This document shows positions 29,567-40,561 of a stretch of DNA of 61,109 bases, piece after piece. Below the pieces are notes generated by a model. The model had not been told where the DNA came from, ran no database searches, and saw nothing but the letters and a program-made list of their open reading frames with translations. Origin of the DNA: Candidatus Anderseniibacteriota bacterium. GTDB lineage: Bacteria > Patescibacteriota > Andersenbacteria > UBA10190. Each line of letters begins with the position of its first letter. Within the stretch, counting starts at the first letter, position 1. The translations under genes were made by a program, and so were the position numbers. The stretch covers positions 279,062 to 340,170 of the forward strand of contig JAIOOW010000002.1 of NCBI GenBank assembly GCA_021414205.1. The letters are read 5' to 3'.

Positions 29567-30847
29567 ATGATCGAGTTAGTTGCTGCAATTCTTTTTATTG
29601 CAGGGTATGCAATGATAACCATGGAGCAAAAACTATTCGTCAGCAAGGCTGCGACCGCAACACTTCTCGCAGTATTCCTTTGGATTCTTGCAGCCGTAAC
29701 GATTCCCATGCAGTCATTTAATCAGCAAATAACACAAACAGGGTCCGACCTGTTTGGCTTGCTCGTATTTTTACTTGCCGCAATGACGCTAGTAGAAATC
29801 CTTATCCACTACCATGCATTCGACTTGCTCGAATCTTGGCTGCGTTCTATTAACTTTTCCATGCGAAATCTTGCATGGGTGCTCCTTGGAATTACCTACT
29901 TCGCTTCCATGTTTATTGCCAATCTTACCATCACGATCATCATGATTCAGATTGCGAGAAGATTATTCCCGAAAGAACTTCTTATTCTCGTTTCCATTGC
30001 GATTGTAATTGCTTCAAACACAGGCGGATCCACATCCCCTATCGGGGACCTAAATACGATCATGTTATGGTTTGCGCATAAATTTACTGCAGTCCAGATT
30101 CTATCTCTCGGCTTTCTTCCGAGCCTTGCCACTACCTGCGTAGCTGGAGCATTACTGTTCAGAAAAATATCCACTAAAGACCTTGTTACGACCAATAGCG
30201 AAGCACCGACACTACGAATTTCACGATCAGACACTGCAATTATTATCGCTTCGCTCCTTGCGTTCCTCATGCCCCTAGCAGCATCTTTATTCAACATCCC
30301 TGCATACATGGGAATCATCTTCGGCCTTGGGATTGTATGGGTCATGATTGATTTTGCAAAACGCGTACGCCCACAGACAACCCATCTGCAAGCAAAGATT
30401 CAAAATTTCATGCAGCGCACTGACATTGAGAGTATCCAATTCTTTATCGGAATATTGCTGTCAGTAGGAGCGTTGACGGCACTTGGAGTTCTCCAAACGA
30501 TTACAAATACTGTCTTAGGACAATTCCCGGACGCCATAAGAGTCATTGAAGCGTTTATCGGCCTTGGCTTCGCATCCGCAATCGTGGACAACATCCCTCT
30601 TACTGCCGCGGCTATCAATGCCCTTCCAAACGTATCCCCCAGCTTATGGGTACTCCTTGCACTATGTGTAACTTCGGGAGGATCCCTCCTTATCGTAGGA
30701 TCCGCATCGGGCGTAGTCGCGATGGGTATGATCAAGGAACTTTCGTTTGGAAAATATTTCAAAATAGGAACAGTTCCAGCGCTTCTTGGATTCGCTGCGG
30801 GTATACTCGTATGGATGGTGGAACAATACGCGAGCGGACTATTCTAA
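29567..30847 (+). CDS. NhaD/ArsB-type ion transporter (Na+/H+ antiporter-like)
   Basis: SIAIVIASNTGGSTSPIGDLNTIMLW, ASAIVDNIPLTAAAINALP, SGGSLLIVGSASGVVAMGM. Confidence 0.88.
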   Translation: MIELVAAILFIAGYAMITMEQKLFVSKAATATLLAVFLWILAAVTIPMQSFNQQITQTGSDLFGLLVFLLAAMTLVEILIHYHAFDLLESWLRSINFSMRNLAWVLLGITYFASMFIANLTITIIMIQIARRLFPKELLILVSIAIVIASNTGGSTSPIGDLNTIMLWFAHKFTAVQILSLGFLPSLATTCVAGALLFRKISTKDLVTTNSEAPTLRISRSDTAIIIASLLAFLMPLAASLFNIPAYMGIIFGLGIVWVMIDFAKRVRPQTTHLQAKIQNFMQRTDIESIQFFIGILLSVGALTALGVLQTITNTVLGQFPDAIRVIEAFIGLGFASAIVDNIPLTAAAINALPNVSPSLWVLLALCVTSGGSLLIVGSASGVVAMGMIKELSFGKYFKIGTVPALLGFAAGILVWMVEQYASGLF

Positions 30848-30848
30848 G

Positions 30849-31370
30849 CTACGCACGATTATAATCATCCTGCACGCGATGATTATCTGCCTCATTCGAC
30901 GGATGTTCCGGATCCACATGCTGCCAAATTTCCGCAACAACGCCCCAGTCACCTAATCCAACTAAGCGGTGCCGCGTTCCCTTGGGGATTTGTATGAGAT
31001 CGCCTTGCTGATATACAACTGCCTCTGGCTGATCATCCGTTTCGGACAATGGGTACCCAACCGGCCCCTCTACAACCTTATGCCATTCCTGTCGCCTATC
31101 ATGGTACTGCCACGAAAGTCGATGTCCCGCTTCAACCACCAAAATCTTCGGGCTTAATTTTTGCTCTTGGCTTGTAAATAGCTCGGCATGCTCCAAAAAG
31201 AATGTCTTGATAAATTTCTGAGTATCCTCGTCCGCAATAACAAAGTATCCGCCCCAGGGCTTTTCAAAATCCCTCCCTGCGATAGTAAGCCCCTTATCTG
31301 CTAACATGCCCTCGACACGTCTCTCTATAGCACCTTTCTCCGATTCTTGTTTTGGAAGTTTTTCGTTCAT
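30849..31370 (-). CDS. cupin-domain protein (mannose-6-P isomerase type II-like)
   Basis: KPWGGYFVI, PKILVVEAGHRLSWQYHDRRQEWHKVVEGPVGY, IQIPKGTRHRLVGLGDWGVVAEIWQH; TATAGT 7 nt before ATG. Confidence 0.85.
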   Translation of the reverse strand: MNEKLPKQESEKGAIERRVEGMLADKGLTIAGRDFEKPWGGYFVIADEDTQKFIKTFFLEHAELFTSQEQKLSPKILVVEAGHRLSWQYHDRRQEWHKVVEGPVGYPLSETDDQPEAVVYQQGDLIQIPKGTRHRLVGLGDWGVVAEIWQHVDPEHPSNEADNHRVQDDYNRA

Positions 31371-31383
31371 ACAAAATACTATA

Positions 31384-33147
31384 TCAGGGTTTTTTCGTAT
31401 CACCATGCATCAGCATTTCTACCGCATGCTGCATGGAGCCCGCAAGCGTCACCGCGCCTCCGCCCACAAAGAAAATCTCGTCCGCATCTTCTATCGTATT
31501 TAACCGATGCGCGATAATGACTTTTGTAGTTTCTTGCGGAAGTTTGCGCAAGATATTCTCAAGAAGCTGTTCAGTAACGGTATCAATATTTGCAGTTGCT
31601 TCATCCAAAATCAAAAGCTTTGGATGCCTAAGCACTGCGCGCATAAATGCAATAAGCTGTTTCTGGCCCAAAGAAATAGATTCTCCGCTCGACATCACTT
31701 TCGTTGCAAGACCATCCTCAAACCGAGCTAGTAATTCCGACAGCCCTTCTTGTTCTAACAATACTTGTAGCTGATCGTTTGTATATTCAAAGTAGGTATC
31801 GTTTCCATATACGATATTATCTCGAACCGTGCCCGTGAATAGGAATGGATCTTGCAGGATAAACCCGATCATGGCTGCACGCTTAGCATCTTCATACGAA
31901 CGAATATCCATGCCATCGAGAAACACTTCTCCTTTCGTAGGGTCATACAACCGCGCCATAAGCGATGCCGTAGTCGTTTTCCCTCCGCCCGTCGGACCAA
32001 CAAGGGCATATGTCTTCCCTTTTTCAAGAATAAGCGAAATGTCTTTCAAGACTTCCTTCCCTTCCGGATACATAAACGAAACATTCTTGAATTCCAAAAG
32101 ATTTCCGGACTCATCTTTTCCTTTGCTGGGCAAAGTTTTCATATCAGACTCCATTCCGAGAACTTCAGAAATGCGATCAAGCCCTGCGAGCGCCAGTTGC
32201 CACGAAGACCAGATTTGTGCCAGTTGGCGAAGCGGGAAATAAAAATTTTGAACGTAGAGCAAGAACGCTACGAGAAGTCCGATAGAAAGCGACCCTTGCA
32301 TTATAAAATATACTCCGGCAAGAAGTACGAGCAGCTGTGCGATTTGGCTTGCAAACCCATAAATAGGAGTTGCGATATTACTTGCAACGCCGGCCTTCAC
32401 GGACGCTGCATAATTTTCCTCGTTTACCAGTTCAAACTTTTCCTGAAAATAATCCTGTCGATTAAATGCTGCGATAATTCTAAAATTCGTAATACTTTCT
32501 TGTATCTCAGCACTAAGCGTACCGAGAGTTTGCAAACTCCGCACTGTAGAGCGGCTTACATATCCGCTTATCATGCGTGTAATAATCGCAATACCTATTG
32601 CAGGCACCAGCGCAACTAGGCCCAGTTTAATATTGAGCGATAGCAAAAATATGCCCGCTCCAACAATCAGGAATAAATTCCCCAAAAACTGCACGAGCGC
32701 CTGGGCGAAAAAGTTATTCAGCTTTTCCGTATCGCTGTTAATACGAGAAATAATGTCTCCTGCCGTATTTTGGTTGAAAAATGCCACAGGCAATGACTGC
32801 AACTTGCTGAACAGCGTGTTTCGCAACTGAAACAGCACCCTACGCCCCACCTTACCCATGGTAACAATCTGCGTATAGTTTGCGCCCAGCGCCACGATAT
32901 ACACGACACCCAACAGCGCTGTTCGCATAATAAGCCCCATCATGTCGTGTTGCTTGATTGCCCCGTCGATTGTTTTTGCAATAATGATCGGCCCTGCCAG
33001 GGTCGCTGTGGAGTTGATAAACATCATAGTAAGAGCAATGTAGACGTTGCGCTTTTCTGGAGCCATCAATGGCACAAGCCGCCGAATAGCCAGCATAAGA
33101 GGATTCTTTTTTTCGTACTGATCAGTAGTTTTAAGCTTGTAGTTCAT
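31384..33147 (-). CDS. ABC transporter, fused permease-ATPase (exporter)
   Basis: GPTGGGKTTTASLMARLYDP, SLGQKQLIAFMRAVLRHPKLLILDEATANID. Confidence 0.95.
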   Translation of the reverse strand: MNYKLKTTDQYEKKNPLMLAIRRLVPLMAPEKRNVYIALTMMFINSTATLAGPIIIAKTIDGAIKQHDMMGLIMRTALLGVVYIVALGANYTQIVTMGKVGRRVLFQLRNTLFSKLQSLPVAFFNQNTAGDIISRINSDTEKLNNFFAQALVQFLGNLFLIVGAGIFLLSLNIKLGLVALVPAIGIAIITRMISGYVSRSTVRSLQTLGTLSAEIQESITNFRIIAAFNRQDYFQEKFELVNEENYAASVKAGVASNIATPIYGFASQIAQLLVLLAGVYFIMQGSLSIGLLVAFLLYVQNFYFPLRQLAQIWSSWQLALAGLDRISEVLGMESDMKTLPSKGKDESGNLLEFKNVSFMYPEGKEVLKDISLILEKGKTYALVGPTGGGKTTTASLMARLYDPTKGEVFLDGMDIRSYEDAKRAAMIGFILQDPFLFTGTVRDNIVYGNDTYFEYTNDQLQVLLEQEGLSELLARFEDGLATKVMSSGESISLGQKQLIAFMRAVLRHPKLLILDEATANIDTVTEQLLENILRKLPQETTKVIIAHRLNTIEDADEIFFVGGGAVTLAGSMQHAVEMLMHGDTKKP

Positions 33148-34858
33148 AGGCGTTGATTGATTGTTGAGAATCATAAATCTGAACGTATTCTGGAGACGAT
33201 TTCATAAGCTCCTGGTGAGTTCCCTTCGCTAGCAGCTCCCCTTCCATTAATAAAACAACCTGATCGTAACTCTCGATTGGGGCAATTTTTTGGCTAATAG
33301 AAAGCAAGGTAATATTCGGATAATTTTTTTCTATATTTCGCACGATACGCTGCTCCGTGTCGATATCGACTCGAGCAGTAAAGTCATCAAGCACTAGAAT
33401 ACTAGGATTTTGCGCTAATGCTCGCGCAAGCATGACGCGCTGCTTCTGACCGCCCGACAAGCTAGTTCCTCGCTCAGACACGATAGTATTAAGCCCATCG
33501 GGGAGCGTAGTAATAAAGTCCGCAATCTCAGCTGTTTGCATCGCACGATTCAAATCATCATCTTTAACATCGTCCGTAAATGCGATATTTTCTTTCAGGC
33601 TCAAATTAAACAAGATACTATCTTGAAACACAAAACCGATCTGACGACGAAGTGCATGCTGATCGTAATCTGCAGCAGGTACTCCATCAAATGTAATAAC
33701 GCCCGCTTCAGGCTGCAGCAGTCCCGTAATCACATACAGCAACTGCGTTTTACCAGCGGCAGTAGGCCCTACAATCGCAGTCTTTTTGCCGGCACGAACA
33801 TCAAACGAAATATCATCTAAAACGAGCTTGCCGTTATGCTTAACAGTAACGTTCTGCACTGCAATATCGCCCTGTATTTTTTTAGACACTGTGCCCGAAG
33901 CTTTTCGAGTAGGCGCATCCAACACTTCGGCAATGCGCTGGTACGACGCAGACGACATGGCAATCATGTTCGAGGTGAAGCCTAATATGATAATCGGAAA
34001 TACGAGAATAGCTAAGTACCCGTTAAACGCGGTAAAGTCTCCGAGCGACATGCTCCCCGCGATTACAAACCGGCCTCCGAGTCCCAAAATAATGATAGTT
34101 GCCAAATTCGTCGCAAACGTAATAACCGGGATTAATGTTGCGAACATTTTCAAAATATTTAAACTGATATTTTTTGCATTATCGGCGGCATCGAAAAACT
34201 TCTTGCTCTCGACGTGCTGAGCATTCAATAACCGAACGAGCGATGCGGCAAAGATGCTTTCCTGAATCACCTTATTGAGCCAATCGAGCGCCTCTTGCCC
34301 GATTTTAAACAGGTGACGAACGCGACGAAGGACAAAGTAAAATGTCACCACGATAATGGGAATAATCACCATGACTGCCGAAGCCAATCGCCAGTTCGTT
34401 ATAAATAGCAATGCGCTGGCACCAATAATCAAAAAGATAGAAGAAATGATCGATGGAATTGCCTGTGATACAAACATTTTCACCGCGTCAACATCGCTCG
34501 TTACGTTTGTGAGAAGTTTTGCAGATGTCACGCCCTGGATATACATGTAATCATGCTTGGCAATCGTTTCGACCAACTGCTTTCGCAAATCGCGCGCAAC
34601 ACGTTCCGACGCAATAACCTGCACATATATCTGCAAAAAAGTAAATACAAAAATACCGAGCGCCACTGCGCAAAATACCCAAAAGACAAACGAGGTGTTG
34701 AATGTCCCATGGGAAAATTGATCAATGCCGTATGCAACGATTTTCGGTATAGCCAAGTTAAGCGCATTCGCGCCAACGGTCATTGCAACAAGCCCTGCGA
34801 CGAGCCCTTTATAAGGGCCCAATAGGCTCATGAGATTTCTCTTTGGATTATCGGGCAT
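33131..34858 (-). CDS. ABC transporter, fused permease-ATPase (exporter)
   Basis: GPTAAGKTQLLYVI, LSGGQKQRVMLARALAQNPSILVLDDFTARVD; probable heterodimer partner of the next gene. Confidence 0.95.
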   Translation of the reverse strand: MPDNPKRNLMSLLGPYKGLVAGLVAMTVGANALNLAIPKIVAYGIDQFSHGTFNTSFVFWVFCAVALGIFVFTFLQIYVQVIASERVARDLRKQLVETIAKHDYMYIQGVTSAKLLTNVTSDVDAVKMFVSQAIPSIISSIFLIIGASALLFITNWRLASAVMVIIPIIVVTFYFVLRRVRHLFKIGQEALDWLNKVIQESIFAASLVRLLNAQHVESKKFFDAADNAKNISLNILKMFATLIPVITFATNLATIIILGLGGRFVIAGSMSLGDFTAFNGYLAILVFPIIILGFTSNMIAMSSASYQRIAEVLDAPTRKASGTVSKKIQGDIAVQNVTVKHNGKLVLDDISFDVRAGKKTAIVGPTAAGKTQLLYVITGLLQPEAGVITFDGVPAADYDQHALRRQIGFVFQDSILFNLSLKENIAFTDDVKDDDLNRAMQTAEIADFITTLPDGLNTIVSERGTSLSGGQKQRVMLARALAQNPSILVLDDFTARVDIDTEQRIVRNIEKNYPNITLLSISQKIAPIESYDQVVLLMEGELLAKGTHQELMKSSPEYVQIYDSQQSINAYELQA

Positions 34859-34908
34859 ATGCAGCCTCCAGTATGCCAGATTTTAGTATGTTGTGTACAC
34901 TTATTTGC

Positions 34909-36327
34909 ATGAAATCCCCTTGGATTATTATCATCCTTTCCGTCGCTCTCTATAGTGCAATCGACTGGACCGAATATGCAAATCTGCGAAACGGTATCGA
35001 CTTGGGGACCTATACGCAAATTTTGTACAATATTTCGTCATTTCACGCATTTCCGCCGTTTAATTCCATATTAGGAGAAAGCGCATGGGGCGATCATGCG
35101 CACTTTATCATGATTGCCTTAGCCCCATTATTCGCGCTGTATCCGCACGACATAACGCCGCTCATCCTGCAAATCATCGCTATCACGACATCCGCATGGG
35201 CGCTGTGTGACATTGCATACCGAAGATTCAAAAACATATTTTTTGCATACGCGATAACAATCTCATACCTTCTCTTTTTTGGTATTCAATACGCCCTCTC
35301 TTTCGATGTTCATGCAAACGTATTCACGTGTGCGCTTCTCGCATGGCTCTTTTGGGCATATGAAACAGATAAGAAAAAACTGTATTGGCTCATATTCGCA
35401 CTCACGATTATCACGCGCGAAGACGCAGCGTTATTCACTGGAGCATTTGGATTTTATGTAGCGGCCGCGTCGCTACTGCCTTCTTCTTATGGTCAAAATC
35501 GCCGCCTCGGGATCATTACACTACTCATCTCTATCGTCTATTTTTTCACCACAACGTATTATATTATGCCGGCACTCCAAGAAAATCACACTGCGTTGGC
35601 ATATTTCGATATCGATAAGCGAATATTTTTCCACCCAATTAAACTTTGGCAAAACATGTTCGACAATTCAAGAAAAGTACGAACATTCAATAACTCCTTT
35701 GCGTCGTTCAGCTATCTCCCATTCTTTTCCCCATTCTCATACCTCGCCACAGCACCAAACTTCATCGCTCGCTTTTTATCTGGGGAACAACAGCGCTGGG
35801 GCATGAAATTGCACTATAGCGCCAGCCTGGCATCGGTCCTTGCGTACGGAAGTATATTGGGAATAGCTATGATTATACGAATTGCTCGGCGCATACCCAT
35901 CATCGCCACAAAAGAAGCCTATATCCTCATCATCGCGAGCATCGCACTCATGTACAGCACATATGCTATATCACTTCGTGATATAGATTTACCCATTCAT
36001 CAATATTTCTCACATATTAATACTGATATTAATCCCGATGCCGTAGCGATGCGCAGTCACTTACAAACCATCCAAAAACAAATTCCACAATCAGACAGTG
36101 TCGCAACAATCAGTTCATTTGTCCCAGTATTCGCAACAAGGGAAAAGGTAAATTACATCGACAGCGCTACGAATTTTTCAGCAGATTGGATTATTATTTC
36201 TAACCAATACACTTCGTGGCCACTATCTCGAAAAGAAATTAATACGGCAATCTATAATCTCAAGCAAAATCCAAATTATGTTTTGCTAGAGAATACGAAT
36301 AGCTTATTTGTGTTTAAAAAGATTTAG
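34909..36327 (+). CDS. DUF2079 membrane protein
   Basis: GIDLGTYTQILYNI...GDHAHFIMIALAPLFALYP...ITREDAALFTGAFGFY; TACACT 7 nt before ATG. Confidence 0.88.
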   Translation: MKSPWIIIILSVALYSAIDWTEYANLRNGIDLGTYTQILYNISSFHAFPPFNSILGESAWGDHAHFIMIALAPLFALYPHDITPLILQIIAITTSAWALCDIAYRRFKNIFFAYAITISYLLFFGIQYALSFDVHANVFTCALLAWLFWAYETDKKKLYWLIFALTIITREDAALFTGAFGFYVAAASLLPSSYGQNRRLGIITLLISIVYFFTTTYYIMPALQENHTALAYFDIDKRIFFHPIKLWQNMFDNSRKVRTFNNSFASFSYLPFFSPFSYLATAPNFIARFLSGEQQRWGMKLHYSASLASVLAYGSILGIAMIIRIARRIPIIATKEAYILIIASIALMYSTYAISLRDIDLPIHQYFSHINTDINPDAVAMRSHLQTIQKQIPQSDSVATISSFVPVFATREKVNYIDSATNFSADWIIISNQYTSWPLSRKEINTAIYNLKQNPNYVLLENTNSLFVFKKI

Positions 36328-37331
36328 ACAACCGGCTCGAGGTTTTTCTTTTTCTTAAACAACTTCGCCCCGAGCGTATATTGGTCGTACCCATGCAAGA
36401 AGATGGCGATGTTTACCCCGAATAAAATAAGATGAGGCCATACAGATTCACCAAAATAGATAATAGACATCGTAAGAAATACCAAGAAAAATACTGCAAA
36501 GAATCGAACAAATATGCCCAGTATAAACGCTATGCCAATCATGCTTTCAACCAAGAACGCGCCGAGGACTAAAAACAACGGTGTAAAATGGAAAAATTGC
36601 GTTAAATGATAATCGTTAACGGTATCTAACGCTAAATCGCTATGCAAAAACTTTGCATACATAGATGCATATATAAGCGAGATTCCAAACAATACACGAA
36701 GAATAAAGAAGCCGTATTTTTCGAACACGATGTGCATTGGTTTAAAAAACTTCTGCAAAAATTGTAATTTGCTCCAATGGTGATCAAGCGACCACATTCC
36801 TCCGCCCAATATCAATATAATCAGCATCTCACCTAAGTAATTCACATACGTAAGCATGTAGGTGTGATAGGTAAGTACGGCCCCGGCGAACAATAGCAAA
36901 CTAATAATCGCGGCAACGCGAGTAAAAAACCCTATCACTATACAAACCCCTAATACTATAAACAGCCACGACATTGGAATGGCTAAGTGATGATATTCTG
37001 CAGACAATGTAAGCTCCGGCCCGAAGATATCTTGAAAATACCCAGAAAAAATCAAGCTGCCTCCGAGCGTCAGGCGGGCAACAAGTGGAGCAAATTTCTT
37101 GATATACAATATGGGTTTTGCAAAAAGCTTCTGTAATGGGGTATTCGCGGAAAGAAACGCGAGCAATGCCAACACTACTACAACTATCCCAAACCACTCC
37201 ATAAATTCGCCAGCATGTCCAGTAATTGCCGTAAACGGATTTGGAGAAGATACTGCAACATCGCTCGCAATCCTGCCAGGCTGAAGAACATACACTTCAT
37301 GCGCCGATGCTACTGGAACAAGCCAACTCAT
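36324..37331 (-). CDS. DoxX-family membrane protein (start uncertain)
   Basis: PLVARLTLGGSLIFSGYFQDIFGPEL; ILRVLFGISLIYASMYAKF. Confidence 0.8.
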   Translation of the reverse strand: MSWLVPVASAHEVYVLQPGRIASDVAVSSPNPFTAITGHAGEFMEWFGIVVVVLALLAFLSANTPLQKLFAKPILYIKKFAPLVARLTLGGSLIFSGYFQDIFGPELTLSAEYHHLAIPMSWLFIVLGVCIVIGFFTRVAAIISLLLFAGAVLTYHTYMLTYVNYLGEMLIILILGGGMWSLDHHWSKLQFLQKFFKPMHIVFEKYGFFILRVLFGISLIYASMYAKFLHSDLALDTVNDYHLTQFFHFTPLFLVLGAFLVESMIGIAFILGIFVRFFAVFFLVFLTMSIIYFGESVWPHLILFGVNIAIFLHGYDQYTLGAKLFKKKKNLEPVV

Positions 37332-37361
37332 ATGCTCGTAATCATACACCGCAAAGACAAT

Positions 37362-37390
37362 TTTACAGAAGCACCTATACACAGTATGCT
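37362..37390 (+). promoter_or_regulatory. promoter, near-leaderless
   Basis: TTTACA - N17 - TATGCT, 9 nt before the PBP ATG. Confidence 0.7.
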
Positions 37391-37399
37391 GATTAGCTT

Positions 37400-39388
37400 A
37401 TGCAAAAACGTTCATCTAACGCTTTTTTTATTTTTGTTCTCGTGCTCTTCGGGCTCGAGATGTTCGGCATTGCATACACCATCAAGCAATATAGAAGCTA
37501 CATTATACCGGATGAAAATACGTTATTACACACAAGAGATTCTGGCCTGACTATCGAGGATCGCGAAGGCAATCCATTCTTCACATTTGAATCCCCTGCC
37601 CGGAAAACATTCGTACCAATCTCCCAAGTCCCGGACTATGTTCAGGAGGCAGTCTTAGCATCAGAAGACCGAAGTTTTTACCAGCATGGGGCGCTGTCGT
37701 TTCCAGGAATTATTCGTGCAGTCATAGACGATATTAAGCTGAAAAAATTAGCATACGGCGGCTCTACTCTCACACAGCAAGTAGTCAAGAACACTATGCT
37801 ATCGCCAGAAAAAAGCTTTGCGCGCAAATACAAAGAAATGCTTTTGGCATTCAAGCTAGAAAAGCAGCTTACGAAGCAGCAAATCCTAGAACTGTACATA
37901 AACACTGCCTACTTCGGACAAAACGCATTCGGCATCGAAGCAGCTGCCCAAACATACTATGGCAAGCACGCATCGGATCTCACTGTTGGAGAAGCAACTA
38001 CCCTTGCTGCCCTTCTGCCAGCGCCATCAGACCTTACTCCAGCACACGGAATTTCCGAAATATTAACGAATCGAAAAGCCAGCATCTTAGATTACTTGGT
38101 CACACAGAAAAAGATTTCTCAAAATGATACTGAGAAATATCTACACGATTACGGAACGCTTATTCCGAGAAAAGACCAGAATATCGGTGCTCCCTATTTT
38201 GCAACGATGGTACGAGACCAGCTTATTGCCCATTTTGGCGAACAAACCGTGTATGGCGAGGGATTGCACGTGCGAACGACTCTCGACCCAATACTCCAAA
38301 CTCAAGTGGAAAATATACTGCTCAATCAAAAAAACAGGCTCCTTGCATATAACGCACATAACGCATCGGCAATAGTTATTGATACGGCAAGCAGACAAGT
38401 ACTCGCCCTTGTTGGAAATATTTCCTGGAACGAGGGCAAAAACGGTCAAATTAATATGGCCCTCTCGCCGCGCCAGCCCGGTTCGTCATTCAAGCCTATC
38501 GTGTACGCGACTGCGCTTGAACAAGGAAATATTACTCCGGCAACGCCCCTCCACGATATTCCTACTACGTACCAAATCAGCAAAACAAAAACATATACAC
38601 CCCAAAATTATACCCGATCTTTTTTTGGAATCGTATCCGCAGGATTCGCCCTGGCAAATTCCCTCAACGTTCCCGCTGTTGAAGTGCTCCATTTGGCCGG
38701 TGGCACCAACGTGGTGGCAAAAGCAATGGGTATGGGAATTTCTAACTTGCCAGAATCCGCAAAGACAAACCTGTCATTTGCACTCGGCGCATACGAAGTA
38801 TCACTGTACGACATGACGAATGCCTATGCGACATTTTCAGACAATGGACTATATAAAGAACCGCAAACAATTATAGAGATCCAAGATAAATTCGGAACTG
38901 CAGTGCAGCCGCCAATCTTACAAGAACACCAGGCAGTATCTTCCGGAGTAGCATCGCTTATCACATCCATGCTTTCCGACGAGCAAATGACCACGTCAAT
39001 ATTCGGATCTCTTTTGCACTTCAATCAACCACTTGCATTAAAAACGGGTACCAGCTCGGATTACCGCGACGAATGGACACTCGGATACTCTGCACACACT
39101 ACCATCGGAGTGTGGGTGGGCAACAGCGATAACGCGCCAATGACAAGCCAGCCAAGCGTCGTCACCGCAACGCCAATCTGGAAACAAATTATGGACACCG
39201 TAGCACAAACCAACCCGCCGATTCCGTTCGAACCATCAGACGAAACAACTACCGCCTATCTGTGCGTCACACCCTCTGCGAAAGGACAGAAACAATCACA
39301 ACTATTTCTCAAGAATGCTATCGACCCGAATTACTGCCTTCCGAACACTGAACCGATTAGTAGAATTCCGACCCTTCCGTTGCCGTAA
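37400..39388 (+). CDS. class A penicillin-binding protein (transglycosylase/transpeptidase)
   Basis: [62 protein letters not shown]. Confidence 0.96.
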   Translation: MQKRSSNAFFIFVLVLFGLEMFGIAYTIKQYRSYIIPDENTLLHTRDSGLTIEDREGNPFFTFESPARKTFVPISQVPDYVQEAVLASEDRSFYQHGALSFPGIIRAVIDDIKLKKLAYGGSTLTQQVVKNTMLSPEKSFARKYKEMLLAFKLEKQLTKQQILELYINTAYFGQNAFGIEAAAQTYYGKHASDLTVGEATTLAALLPAPSDLTPAHGISEILTNRKASILDYLVTQKKISQNDTEKYLHDYGTLIPRKDQNIGAPYFATMVRDQLIAHFGEQTVYGEGLHVRTTLDPILQTQVENILLNQKNRLLAYNAHNASAIVIDTASRQVLALVGNISWNEGKNGQINMALSPRQPGSSFKPIVYATALEQGNITPATPLHDIPTTYQISKTKTYTPQNYTRSFFGIVSAGFALANSLNVPAVEVLHLAGGTNVVAKAMGMGISNLPESAKTNLSFALGAYEVSLYDMTNAYATFSDNGLYKEPQTIIEIQDKFGTAVQPPILQEHQAVSSGVASLITSMLSDEQMTTSIFGSLLHFNQPLALKTGTSSDYRDEWTLGYSAHTTIGVWVGNSDNAPMTSQPSVVTATPIWKQIMDTVAQTNPPIPFEPSDETTTAYLCVTPSAKGQKQSQLFLKNAIDPNYCLPNTEPISRIPTLPLP

Positions 39389-40394
39389 TAATACTGGTCA
39401 TCATCTTTACCGTTCGAACTGGATACTTTCCCATCGCAGATTCTCCGGAGAGCATCACTGCATCGGTATGATCAAGTACTGCGTTTGCAACGTCAGATAC
39501 TTCTGCGCGAGTAGGTCGAGGGTTGTATTGCATTGATCCCATCATCTCTGTTGCCGTAATTACGAATTTCTTCGCTTCTCGACATTTCTTAATCATGCGC
39601 TTCTGCCAAATTGGCACTTCATGCATCGGAGACTCTAATCCAAGATCACCTCGAGCAACCATAATTCCATCAACTTCTGCAAGAATTCCATCAAAATTTT
39701 CGAGTGCCTGTGGCATTTCAATCTTTGCAATCACAAGCGGCATGTTCGCGCCTTGTGGTAAATATTCAACCATCTTCGCTCGAAGAATTTTAATATCTTC
39801 TGCGGATCGTACGAACGAAAGCGCAACGTAGTCCATATCGTGCTGCAACCCAAACTGCAAATCATCCAAATCTTTCGCCGTCATTGCTTCATCAACTAAT
39901 GAAACGTTCGGGACGTTAATACCCTTCTTTGAAAGAAGCTGGCCGCCAAGCAATACTTTTGCAGTTACGAACAGTCCCTGAACATCAAGAACCTCTAATT
40001 CAAACGTACCGTCCGCAAGCAAGATGAGTCCGCCCTTCTTTACTTGAGTAGCCAAGCTTTCATATGGAACAGGAATAATCCCAGCATCTGCCGTCTGCAC
40101 TCCTGCCTGCATCGTAACAGTCTCCCCTTCCGTAAGCGTCATTCCTTCTTCAGGAAGAATTCCGATACGAAGCTTCGGACCCTGTAAATCAAGGAGCGCT
40201 TGTACGGCAACTCCTGCCTTACTTGCCGCCTCTCGAACGGTATTCAGCAATGCAACGTTGCTTTCGTGAGTACCATGAGAAAAATTAAATCGAGCAATAT
40301 TCATGCCCGCCTCTGCCATCCCTGTCAGCACGTCTACTGATGAGCTCGCAGGGCCAATCGTACATACAATTTTTGTTGTTTTATTCGGTGTCAT
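39357..40394 (-). CDS. pyk: pyruvate kinase lacking the C-terminal domain
   Basis: [79 protein letters not shown]; ends at residue 345. Confidence 0.95.
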   Translation of the reverse strand: MTPNKTTKIVCTIGPASSSVDVLTGMAEAGMNIARFNFSHGTHESNVALLNTVREAASKAGVAVQALLDLQGPKLRIGILPEEGMTLTEGETVTMQAGVQTADAGIIPVPYESLATQVKKGGLILLADGTFELEVLDVQGLFVTAKVLLGGQLLSKKGINVPNVSLVDEAMTAKDLDDLQFGLQHDMDYVALSFVRSAEDIKILRAKMVEYLPQGANMPLVIAKIEMPQALENFDGILAEVDGIMVARGDLGLESPMHEVPIWQKRMIKKCREAKKFVITATEMMGSMQYNPRPTRAEVSDVANAVLDHTDAVMLSGESAMGKYPVRTVKMMTSIITATEGSEFY

Positions 40395-40400
40395 GAAAGG

Positions 40401-40429
40401 ATTGTATGGGAAACTTGCCTATCCGTCAA
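40401..40429 (-). promoter_or_regulatory. pyk promoter, leaderless geometry
   Basis: TTGACG - N17 - TACAAT - N6 - ATG. Confidence 0.8.
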
Positions 40430-40465
40430 AAGAAAGGGTTAAAGATAAAGATGAAAAATCGACAC

Positions 40466-40553
40466 TTGACTTTTATGCAGATACCTGCTATATAGAGGAA
40501 GGTTCTTTATACAATCTATTCACTTGACTGTTACTGTAAAGTACAGCTACAAT
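40466..40553 (+). promoter_or_regulatory. tandem promoters
   Basis: P1 TTGACT-N17-TATATA (40466-40494); P2 TTGACT-N18-TACAAT (40524-40553), P2 ending 8 nt before ATG. Confidence 0.7.
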
Positions 40554-40561
40554 CGCTTGGT

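Noticed and set aside
30290-30304. TTCAACATCCCTGCA 15-mer identical to the terminator-tail repeat (11929, 13207)
   Set aside because: It lies inside the NhaD-like coding sequence (FNIPAYMG) with no hairpin, so most likely chance.
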